Shown here one piece after another: positions 55,060 to 64,000 of a stretch of DNA of 64,000 bases. Where the stretch lies: positions 2,557,501 to 2,621,500 of the forward strand of contig CM040102.1 of the NCBI GenBank assembly GCA_022496805.1. The letters are read 5' to 3'. Made by a program: the position numbers and the translations under genes. Positions within the stretch are counted from its first letter, which is position 1; every line of letters begins with the position of its first letter. This DNA comes from Pohlia nutans (taxonomy: Eukaryota; Streptophyta; Bryopsida; Bryales; Mniaceae). Under the pieces are notes generated by a model, which searched no databases, was not told the DNA's origin, and worked only from the letters and a program-made list of their open reading frames with translations.

Positions 55060-55809
55060 ATGGAGCTTCAAGTCGTTGACAGTCTAGGCCCCGCGTTCTT
55101 CTCGTGTACGAGTGGGGAGCTGCTGTGGGGGCAACTGCACACAGTGATCGAAGGTTTCGCCGCCGCAGAGTCGGACACAGCGCTTGGATCGGATGCCGAA
55201 GGCGCGTTCCGGTACAAAGTGGCGGCTCGCAAGGGCGGGTGGAAGGTGGAAGCCGCATCCGTGGGGAGTTCCGAGGACCCGCCATGGCATGTAGGGTTTG
55301 TGTGTCACCACGTCGATGTGGACGGGTTGGAGATTCTGCGACGCGCGGCGGAAGTAGGCATCGGCAGTACCGGGAAATTTGGAGCTCTGGAGATCGTTTT
55401 CGTTAATCGCTACGACTGGAGCGGCTCTCATAGCCCCGGATGTGAGCTCATCGTGCAGACTGTCGAGGGCAAAACGGTTGACCCCGAGGAGGACGAGTTC
55501 GACGATGAGGAGTATTACCGATCGCTCGTGACCGGACGGTTTATGCTCGTGGACAAGCTAGGGTTTGCCAGCCTCGTTCAAGCGCTCAAGGACGGGAAGA
55601 AGCTTGAACGAGAAAACTATGTACTGAAGAAAATTGCAACAGGATGCGACAAAGACACCGTTGAAGAAGCATTCGGCACGCACCTCGTCGTCGATGGCTC
55701 GGAGTACGATATGGGATGGATGGCCTTTCAGAATGGAGAGCTTGTTGGATTCGTCTACGATGGAGCTTACTCTGCATTAGAAGGCGACAATCTCAGGCTC
55801 GGAGTGTAG
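55060..55809 (+). CDS. Intronless gene for an unrecognised acidic protein of 249 residues
   Basis: From ATG 55060 (MELQVVDSLGPAFF...) the frame is open for 249 codons at about 56% GC, in sharp contrast to its AT-rich flanks. The protein has no signal peptide or membrane span. It has an alternating strand/helix pattern and an acidic patch at about 145-155 (DPEEDEFDDEEYYR). Two stretches look alike in style (WHVGFVCHHVDVDGLEIL and MGWMAFQNGELVGFVYDG). The frame extends 11 codons upstream to 55027 without an ATG, so 55060 is the first usable start. I do not recognise the family. The even composition, length and clear codon structure make a real gene likely. Confidence 0.75.
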   Translation: MELQVVDSLGPAFFSCTSGELLWGQLHTVIEGFAAAESDTALGSDAEGAFRYKVAARKGGWKVEAASVGSSEDPPWHVGFVCHHVDVDGLEILRRAAEVGIGSTGKFGALEIVFVNRYDWSGSHSPGCELIVQTVEGKTVDPEEDEFDDEEYYRSLVTGRFMLVDKLGFASLVQALKDGKKLERENYVLKKIATGCDKDTVEEAFGTHLVVDGSEYDMGWMAFQNGELVGFVYDGAYSALEGDNLRLGV

Positions 55810-56267
55810 GTCAAAACAGAGCTCTGCATCACAAGTCGTGTTGATAAGTCCATGAGGCAAAGACCGTGTTGATAAGTCCTTAAAGCAGAAACTTCGTTCA
55901 CTTATAAGTTATAGTGTTGATTGAAAAAAGGTCAGTCAGTATGATAAATACCGCCAATGCACTTGTCTTCCTCCATCAATATTAACACTTGTGCTCAGCT
56001 TATTACGCTTTTGGATTCTGTATTTGCGGGGCCGTTGTCATGAGCATGATGTTAATTCGATCACTTGCGATTTGAAGAATGTAGCACTGAAGGCGCGGGA
56101 TGTCAGATCCGTACACGATCTGCGGCATGTGAAAATATGCCCCGATTCATTCCGATGTACCAGCGTAGCACATGTGCTTTGCGGACATGGCGCCAAGATT
56201 GTCGAATATTCCGTTCTGCGCTTCGATTTTGGTGAAATAAATTTGAATTCCACTTTGTGTTCTTCAC

Positions 56268-56335
56268 CTTGGGGGGGACGTACGAACTCTTGGGGGGGAC
56301 GTACAAACTCTTGGGGGTCGTACGAACTCTTGTGG
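56268..56335 (+). repeat. 21-bp tandem repeat
   Basis: Three units of CTTGGGGGGGACGTACRAACT and a partial fourth lie head to tail. The last full unit is two bases shorter. Confidence 0.8.
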
Positions 56336-56351
56336 GTGTTAATGAGAGCCC

Positions 56352-56440
56352 GGTTCGGAAGACTGGGCTCCTTTCGGAAGACAGGGCTTCGGAAGACTGG
56401 GCTTTGGAAGACTGGGCTTTAAAAGACTAGGCGGAAGACC
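56352..56440 (+). repeat. GGAAGACTGGGCTT tandem repeat
   Basis: Five or six units of a 14-18 bp motif (CGGAAGACTGGGCTT and variants) follow closely on the 21-bp repeat. Confidence 0.75.
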
Positions 56441-56862
56441 GTGGTCCCCTGCTTCGTTCGTCGCAGCCTCGGTCACTTCGTGCAACAGTTGCGACGCTCT
56501 TCTTTTCTTTTCTTGTGTCGACAGTTTAGGTTTTCATTCTCTGTAGGTTTACTTGCGGTGCTCAGAGGTTGAATGTTTCAAGGGAAGCACACGACAACGA
56601 GGGATTGTTTGCGGTTTCCAACATAATCGCATAGTGTTGGATATCATTCTGTGAACGCATTGTTAACATTTATCTTTCAAAAGATAAATATATCTGTAAA
56701 AAAACTTGTCTGAAAGCCATGGATCCATTTGAATGTGAGGTCGAGCCATGAGTGCAATTGATTCGTTGCGAGCATGTGAACGGTAAGCTTGTCTTTATAT
56801 GGATGACTGCAACCACATGTACGTACACAGGGAATTGTCAATTGAATTCCAGCAAGTCTTAA

Positions 56863-58400
56863 CCCCTAACTGCCCAAGCAGGCGTTTTTCGCCTGATGTA
56901 CAGTGGGGTCCAACATGGAATGGCGTTTTTGGTTTCGCAGTGAGAAAAATTTCAGTACTGCCAACTTTGAAAGCCTCCCGAGAGCTCAAATATTGGTATT
57001 TTACCACGAAAATTTTACCAGAGACTTATCTTTAAGTTAATTATATGTATGCCAAATTTCAAGGCCAAAAGATTCACCAAAAAAACGTTATTCAAAATCT
57101 ACCAACATTGGTAGTTATTCACTGCTGCCAACTTTGACAACCTCCCAAAGATTGAATTAATTTTTTTTTGCCATGAAATTCTTGGAAAAAGAACTTCTTT
57201 ATGTTAATAACATATGATAAAAATTTCAAGGCCAGAAGATTAATACAAAAAAGATATTGACAATCTACCAACATGTGTAGTTGTGGGAAACAATGGGGGA
57301 AACTTTGCTACCAACTTTGACACCCTCCCTACGGTTGAGAAATTGTCTATTTACCATGAAATTTTTGGTACAACATGCTCTTAATGACAAAATCATTCAT
57401 GCCAAATTTCAAGGTCAAAAAATCTATACAAAGAAAAATATTTACAATCTACCAATGTGTGTAGTTTCCCCCATTGTTTCCCACAACTACACATGTTGGT
57501 AGATTGTTAATATCGTTTTTTGTATTAATCTTTTGGCCTTGAAATTTTTATCATATGTTATTAACATAAAGAAGTTTTTTTTCCTAGAATTTTATGGCAA
57601 AAAAAAAATTAATTCAATCTTTGGGAGGCTGTCAAAGTTGGCAGCAGTGAAAAACTACCAATGTTGGTAGATTTTGAATAACGTTTTTTTGGTGAATCTT
57701 TTGGCCTTGAAATTTGGCATACATATAATTAACTTAAAGATAAGTCTCTGGTAAAATTTTCGTGGTAAAATACCAATATTTGAGCTCTCGGGAGGCTTTC
57801 AAAGTTGGCAGTACTGAAATTTTTCTCACTGCGAAACCAAAAACGCCATTCCATGTTGGACCCCACTGTACAGATTTCATCCATATTTTCTCATCCGTCA
57901 TGCACTTTTTGTGGTGTGATTTTTTTACTGAATTTTTTATGGGAAGTTAGCTTCATGTATGTGTGATTCGATCGAAAAGTAAATAATTTTTGAAAAAATT
58001 ATGCCTCATTTTGTGTTGTAGTGTTTCACCGAAAATCTTGAAGATTTTGGTCTAAAAGTGTTCTTGAAAAAAAACCTATTAAAATCAAGCATCCAAAAAA
58101 TCTCCAAAAATCACTACACCTAAAGTACTACACTATAACTCATCACAACAAATTTCATCCACATATTGTCAATATCTTATTCGTAATTGAATTACAAAAT
58201 AATTGTTTATTTTATGTTTCAAAATTTATAAAAAAAGATTAGTGATAGCAATCATAGATCTAACCGTATAGATAGAATCTAAAATTAAAAATGTATAACT
58301 TTTATTCGTACATCAAGTTCTAAATATTCATATTAATTGCATTTTATAATGCATCTTTGCAAAACTGCCTAAACTGGACATAGGTGAGGACGTTTAGGGG
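56863..58400. mobile_element. TTAA-flanked element carrying a nested foldback
   Basis: TTAA at 56859-56862 and 58401-58404 bracket ends CCCCTAACTGCCCAAGCAGG and GAGGACGTTTAGGGG. Without the 968-bp foldback it would be about 570 bp. The terminus matches the TTAA MITE family only in the first seven or eight bases, so it is a separate subfamily. Confidence 0.6.
56901..57868. mobile_element. Foldback element (968 bp), second copy
   Basis: It starts CAGTGGGGTCCAACATGGAA and ends ...TTGGACCCCACTG with TA on both sides (56899-56900 and 57869-57870). It is closely similar throughout to the copy at 39045-40023. Confidence 0.87.
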
Positions 58401-58404
58401 TTAA

Positions 58405-60234
58405 AACTGGGAGCAATGCAATGATCACCACGTCAATAACTAAGCATATGTTCCTGCTCGTGCTTAGGGCCACTTCACACTATGGCCAAAGGTTGAGAGG
58501 CCATCGATTTCCATTAATTAAATTGCAATAAACCAAGAATTCGGCCTCTCGACCCTTCATAGTAGAAGTCAAAGTCCGAAGGTCGTCACCCTCCAAAATG
58601 CTTACATGGCAACACTTTTTGACCAACGCGACAAACTCTCAAAAAATGCTTGAATTGGACAAAAATGGAAACCTAAAATATGGACGTTGATTATTTGTCA
58701 TAAAAAATAAAAACTATATTTGATTGCCTACAACTTTGGACTCTCAACAAAGTTTGACCACTCAATCCCACAGCCTCTCGACTTGGACAACCATAGTGTG
58801 AAGCACCCCTTAACCAAGTGTGAAGTTTGGAACATTGAAACCACTAGTGCTGTGAAAATTATGTTGAATGCTTTGATGCTTCTAATAACAATCGAATCAT
58901 TTAATATCTTGTGATTTATGATTCGTCTATTGATGAACATTCATATTTTCATTAAAAACATGTGCTTCAATCTCGTTCAGTACACATTCCATATAGAATT
59001 ATTCTTTTAGCACTTCTAAAATTTAGCTTTTTGGCATTTTTGAGGAGAGTGTTTTTAGCATTGTTATTGCACTTTGAGGCATACTCGAGTAGTTCAAAAT
59101 TTAAAACCCCGGTATCGATGAGAGCTACTATGACTTGGTGAAAATATTGCACTCAAAAACACACTAATTTTCAAGTGAAGGGGTTGATGTTGAAGGAAGC
59201 AAGGTATTCACGTCCTATGCTATGGAGAAAAGCTTTTTTACACATATGCAAACCTGCAGCAGTCTTATCCTTTGTAGACTACAATAGTACTATAGTTAAG
59301 TTGCCACCTCAGGAACAAATGTTTAATATCTTTTGAAAAGTAAAGTTCGTTTCTATAAAACATTCAATTTCTTTTTTTTTTAGCAAAAAAAGATTAAAAT
59401 ATGGTCCAAAATAGCTTAGAAATATCAAAATATAGCTAAAATTAATTTATTCTATTTTTGTTTCTTTGGCCCTCATAATTTCCGTTTTTTTACATTTTTT
59501 ATCTTTTGAATTTTTTGTCAATCCAGCTATGGTACTACAGTGATAGATTTGTCATATGACACCAACAACATTATTAATTCGACAGATTTGTAAAATGAGA
59601 TCTATAATCATGTCTACATTGTAAACAAGCCTTCATTTTTAGAGGCTATTTCTTCATTTTGTCTAATATATGAGAATTGAGTTTTCCGCAAAGTGTATGC
59701 CACTCACAACCTTAGTTTTAATGAAATTTTGGGAAACGCAAATTGGGTGAGGTTCATTAATTAGCAGAAAACAAAGCACGTGCCAAATGAGCTGGTGGTG
59801 AAAATAGAAACATTGATTTGAATTTGGTAGAAGCATAAAGTTAATTTGGGGACATTATGAGCAAAGTCGAAGCTTGGGGCTCCTTGAAATAACTAAAATT
59901 GGTTGAATAAAGAAAATTGAGGGTCTAAAGTTTTTGAGAACCGTTTTTGGAACCTTGGAACTTGACACAACTAAAAGTAACTGATATGACTACTTTTATT
60001 AAGTTCTCAACCATAGTTTTCACAAACTTTGGTCTAGTCACCCCTCTCCCACAAACTTTGCGAATAACTCTAATAAAAACCTAAATTATCGCCCAAGCCC
60101 TAAGACCCAAGCTCTAAGAGAAGAAGAATGCCGAAGACGTTGCGACAAACGGAGCAGGGGAGCAGAGCTGATTTTTCACAAAGTTCTACCCCGTCTGCGT
60201 CCAAAAACCTTGAATTGAAAGGCAAAAAAAATTG
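58405..60234. other. AT-rich intergenic stretch, no gene seen
   Basis: Short frames only; no domain, RNA gene or bounded element was recognised. Confidence 0.5.
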
Positions 60235-60946
60235 CAACCCGTCCCAAAACCGGTGATTTTAAAATCAACCCGTCCATGGAAAGGTTGAAAAAAAAAGCAA
60301 CCCGTCCCAAAACCAGTTGCAAATTGAAAATACCCGTCCCGTAATGTTTAGAAATAAAAATAAAAATAAAAATAAATTAAAAAAAATAAAAACGTGAGAG
60401 GGGTTTTTCTAAACAAAGCCTCATCAAAAGTCATCTACATACTAGCTTGAAGTTGGAGACTTTAGATGCTTTGATGCGCATTTCATGTGCAAATATTCCA
60501 GTTGAAAACATCAATTGGGATGCACTGATGCTTGTTTGGAGAAACATGAAGGATAGGAGAATTCATTCACTTGTTTGAAGGGTAAGTTCTTTTTTTTTAT
60601 AAAATTTTGAACATGCTTATATAAAATATTAATTATTCAATTTCTAAGTGTACCTTCAATTATAATCTTTGACATTGTGTTACAAAGGTCATAAATATTG
60701 TAGTTGATGAATCATTGTGTGCCGGTGAATCGAGCTCTTGAAGATTGGTATTTTGATTAGGTATTAGTGGTTTGACTCCATTATGCTTACATTCACATGT
60801 CATATATGACATAATGTAATTGATATTTGCACCATTTATTTTTTTGGGAAGTTTTACATTAAAAATATATATATTTTTAGAACCCGTCCAAAGTGAATTT
60901 AACCCGTCCAAAAACCGGTTCATTTTTTTAGAACCCGTCCACTGGA
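60235..60946. repeat. Segment bordered by AACCCGTCC repeats
   Basis: AACCCGTCC (or ACCCGTCC) recurs about four times at 60236-60345 and three times at 60880-60938, often followed by CAAAACCGG. Short direct motifs clustered at both borders resemble subterminal repeats of a DNA transposon, but no terminal inverted repeat or target duplication was found. Confidence 0.4.
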
Positions 60947-60963
60947 AATGTTTTTTTTTTTTT

Positions 60964-62311
60964 TTCTGAATTCTACATAGTTTGATCCAATTCTCTCCAT
61001 TTTGTTGAGGAATTGTCTAAAAACAATGGGGTTAAGGCATTGGACGTTGGCACTCCCGTTGTGTTTGGTACCACTTTCCTTGTGGTACCAAATGGAAACT
61101 ACATTATTCTCTCCCATAATGTCTTTGATAGCCATGGAAGTGGCTTCTATGCTCATCAAGAGGGGAAGATGAGAAAGAGTGAGGGTTAGGGCATCCTTCT
61201 TGGCTCTTTGTTCTTGGTTAGAAAGGGACCTTGTTTAGGGACGGCCGGGATGATCTCGTGGTAGGATGAGACATGGTGGTCTTCTATTTTCTTGGCTTGT
61301 TGAGGTGTGGGTGCTACTACATAGGCATGGTTTTGGGAGGAATTTTTTTGGACTTCTATCACCTCAAACTCTTGCTTGTGGCGGAAACTACCTTCCACAA
61401 TCTCTTTGAAGAGTTTGTGGGTTTGTTTCCCAAATAAGTTTTCGCTCTTGATTTTCACCGAGAGGTTGTGGTTTCTAGAGATGGCATGGTAGGTTTTGCA
61501 AACTTTGCCTACCGTGATGATAGAGGATTCGGGATCTAGTTGAAGGGCAAAAATTCTAAGTCCCTTTAGGAGGGCTATCCCATCAATTTCCGGGTTTAAT
61601 AAGTGGAGCTTAATGATGCCCGACCAAACATCCTTTTGGCCACCATTCTTCACACTTTTGCAAAGAATGGCAATGGGGTCTATGACATCATTACCAAGAG
61701 GGATTTTCATGCTCTCTAATCTCTTAACGACCATGTTTTTGACAACATCATGAAGGAGAGGCTCAGAAGGGAGGAAGTCAAGATGAATTGCAATGTGAAA
61801 ATCTAGGGAGAGACCTGTGGTTGGATTGGTAGCAATATCAAATGGCACATGTGTCAAGTTGTAATGTTGCCCTTCGATGTTGTCAAGCCTCTTGCACGGG
61901 TACAAGAGTTGGGGGATTCTTGGGTAGGCTATGACTTCGTCCCGTAGTTCTTGTGCCTCTTTGTTGTGGGATGCCTCTGGTAGTCATGTCTTTTACTGGC
62001 GCGTCTCTGGGCAGCTCTTCCTCCTTGTTGTCTATGGCAAGTAGCTCTATCGTGTGAAAACCGTACCAAAACATTGGCAATGGTGTTGTCATTTGAGGTT
62101 GTTCAACTTGGGGTTGTGTCTCTTGGGATTGCTCCTCTCGGTCCTCTTCACTGCTATCCGCCTTTCTTTTGCTGCTCTTGTCTTTAGCTGTCTTTGCCGC
62201 TAAGATTTGCTTGAGGCTATTGGTTGGTGTGTCAATGTCCATGGTCTTCGGTGAGGTGTTTGAATTCTGCTCCGGGCTAAACTTGAATCTATTGGCGCGT
62301 GAAGTACCCAT
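60964..62311 (-). pseudogene. Second ORF1 copy of the 12-kb element family, 3'-truncated
   Basis: On the minus strand from ATG 62311 (MGTSRANRFKFSPEQNS...) the ORF runs through a Lys/Glu-rich N-terminus and a frame change near 61960. It then has PYPRIPQLLYP-like sequence, EGQHYNLTHVP, DPIAILC, VWSGIIKLHLLNPEIDG, GKVCKTYHAISRNHNLSVKI, YHEI and, after another break near 61170, SIEATSMAIKDIMGENNVVSIWYHKE, GSANVQCLN. These match the copy at 27626-29255 in order. Homology stops at VEF, directly followed by a run of 15 A (minus strand). The run could be the poly(A) of a prematurely ended transcript. No ORF2 follows. Confidence 0.75.
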
Positions 62312-63280
62312 TTTTTCCTGCAAGGCCGGAATCCACCCCACGCCCCACTGCCACACTGACCCACAGTTGCAATGCAAACGAGACAGGGACTGAGCAAAGA
62401 GATTAATGGACATGCGGGGATTTAGTGTGTACTTACTTTTATAGTGCTGCAGTATTGCTGGGGATGACGACTGCACCTTCTGGATCGGCTGCAGTTCGAC
62501 TGATTTAGCTGATGACTTCTCTCCGTCTGCTGGCTTGACTGCTGATCTGCCTTCCACTGGCTTGACTGCTGCTGATTCGACTACTGGTTTCGGTTTGATT
62601 ATTGGACCGACTTTTTCTGGCTTGATTCGCTGCGGAGTTCGGTAGCTCGGCTGGGATGGCTGGGACGGCTACTGTCTTTGGAGTTGCTTTGTCTGGCTCT
62701 TTGATTGCGGCTTGATGTGTTGCTGCTCCCTCGCTTGCTGTGGACAGTGGATGGGCTTCCGGCTATCTTGGATACGTTCGCGTTTGCACTGCAACTGAGG
62801 CCAATCGGGTTCAAGTGGTGGTGTACGCTCTGAATCTTGAGCGTTCAACCTGTTGATGTAGTGGGGGTTAATCGAGCAAATAGCTTGCTGTTGTTCGTGG
62901 TGTGTGTGCAATCGAATTTCTCTGTCTTCACCTCCCGAATGTGCATTTGCTGGTGTCTTAGTGAGATGGTATTGCTGGTGTTTTGGTGAGAATTTGACGT
63001 GGTTGTTGCTGGTCGAGGGTGGTTCTAGCAAGTGGCAGTATTCTCTTGAGTGGCACACTTGGTAACACGGATCTGAGAATGATGGCTAGATTTAATGCTG
63101 CTATTGGAGAGAATGAAGAGATCTAAGACTTTAGCATCTGAGGATGGAAGAGGAGGTAAGTAGGAGGGATTACTATCAATAAGGAAGATGTTGATAAATG
63201 GAATGCAAGAGGAAGAGTGAGAATGCGGAGGTGGGCAAGCCTGTTGTGTTAGCAGCGCCGCCTCTCGCGCTTCCTCCACG
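62312..63280 (-). other. 5' region upstream of the second ORF1 copy
   Basis: The minus strand is open in overlapping frames with Gln/His/Ser/Pro-rich translations (for example 62669-63058). This matches in style the 5' region of the 12-kb element, although no clear sequence identity was seen. It is probably the 5'UTR of the second copy. Confidence 0.35.
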
Positions 63281-63339
63281 GTAGTATCGATGTTGTCACT
63301 TGGTTGTCGCGGCTCGCAGGTCTGTATCGATGGAGGTGC

Positions 63340-63557
63340 TTATTGCGGCAGTAAGGATCGGTGGCACTCGTGTGGTCGTTCTCTCGGAAGGTGAGAGCAG
63401 TGCAGGCACTCCCGACCCAGATCCCCCAGCTATGCTCAGTTCTTAGAACGCACTCCCGCAGCTCCCGATGCCCCGCTCGCGCCGGCGCTCCTTAATCACG
63501 CTGGTCACTAGGGTGGTGGGTAATCACTCCTTGCCTGGGACGAATTCTTACTGCCGC
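63340..63557. repeat. Small inverted-repeat element
   Basis: ATTGCGGCAGTAAGGATC at the left and GAATTCTTACTGCCGCAA at the right are inverted repeats of 14-18 bp around about 180 bp of GC-richer sequence. The ends resemble a MITE, but no target duplication is clear. Confidence 0.45.
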
Positions 63558-64000
63558 AACAAGTTATACAGATCTGGTTGTCAATCGGATCTATGTTAGC
63601 GATCGGAACGTTGCACAACGGTTAGGAATTCATCCCTGTCGCTTAGCAAGTTTGATCTAGCTCACGCTCCTACAGATATGCCATGCCGCTACCGGAAATC
63701 TCAGCAGCGATCCATCCTCAACTCGCACCCAATTAACACAGTTGCACATGTTCTTACTCTTTGCATATCAACATGTTACAACAACATATCAACCATTACC
63801 TAGTAATTCAAGGTTTATATGATTCTAGTTCACAATAAGTCTTTTTTGTGTGTTAGTAGGTAGTTAACATAATTTACTTATCCATTGAACTTTACAATAG
63901 TTGGAATTATACATTGTGTTTGTGGACATGTAGTGGCACAATAAGCCAAGATTCTAATCATAAGGTATTCATCGAATCTTGAAACAAGGCAATAGCGCAA
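63558..64000. other. Intergenic end of window, no gene seen
   Basis: No coding frame or element boundary was recognised up to the window edge. Confidence 0.5.

Overview
The window is nuclear DNA of a land plant. It holds two multi-exon plant genes with GT/AG introns, plant-type Ty3/gypsy, copia, CACTA and Stowaway elements, and long AT-rich intergenic stretches. The species cannot be fixed. An intact DD34E Tc1 transposase and TTAA-flanked piggyBac-like MITEs are unusual for flowering plants, so a non-seed plant (fern, lycophyte or similar) is a reasonable guess, but only a guess.

Layout. 1-6772 (minus): decayed Ty3/gypsy element with a 5' LTR at 6228-6772; it runs off the left edge. 8.3-9.5 kb: MITE cluster around a possible small alanine-rich gene. 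11.3-15.7 kb (minus): 5'-truncated CACTA transposase pseudogene, split by a copia-like solo LTR with a 5-bp target duplication. 18.9-19.7 kb: palindromic Tc1-family MITE. 20.06-21.96 kb (minus): two-exon group-F bZIP (bZIP19/23-type zinc-deficiency regulator) with its Cys/His zinc-sensor motif. 23854-35839: a 12-kb element inserted into a hairpin MITE and flanked by an 11-bp duplication. 37.0-41.2 kb: two tail-to-tail Tc1 elements with a foldback element between them. 42.8-53.8 kb: 14-exon class-3 (DAGL-like) lipase gene with introns full of MITEs. 55.06-55.81 kb: intronless gene for an unrecognised acidic protein. 56.9-58.4 kb: TTAA element with a nested foldback. 60.96-63.3 kb (minus): second, truncated member of the 12-kb element's ORF1 family.

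The most unusual object is the 12-kb element. It has an ORF1 family seen twice in the window. It also has a broken ORF2 that carries, in order, a 2A-like motif (DIETNLGP), a long unassigned region, a domain resembling the PCIF1 methyltransferase family with its catalytic motif changed, an RNase H with all four acidic residues, a Cys/His finger, and a PD-(D/E)XK restriction-like endonuclease. No reverse transcriptase is visible. Its variable-length target duplication and lack of terminal repeats point to LINE-like target-primed insertion.

The host genes (bZIP, lipase, 55-kb gene) look unrelated in function. The lipase CDS rebuilds cleanly to 823 codons plus a stop with all splice phases matching. 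The rest is layered transposon insertion, and many boundaries can be read directly from target duplications.
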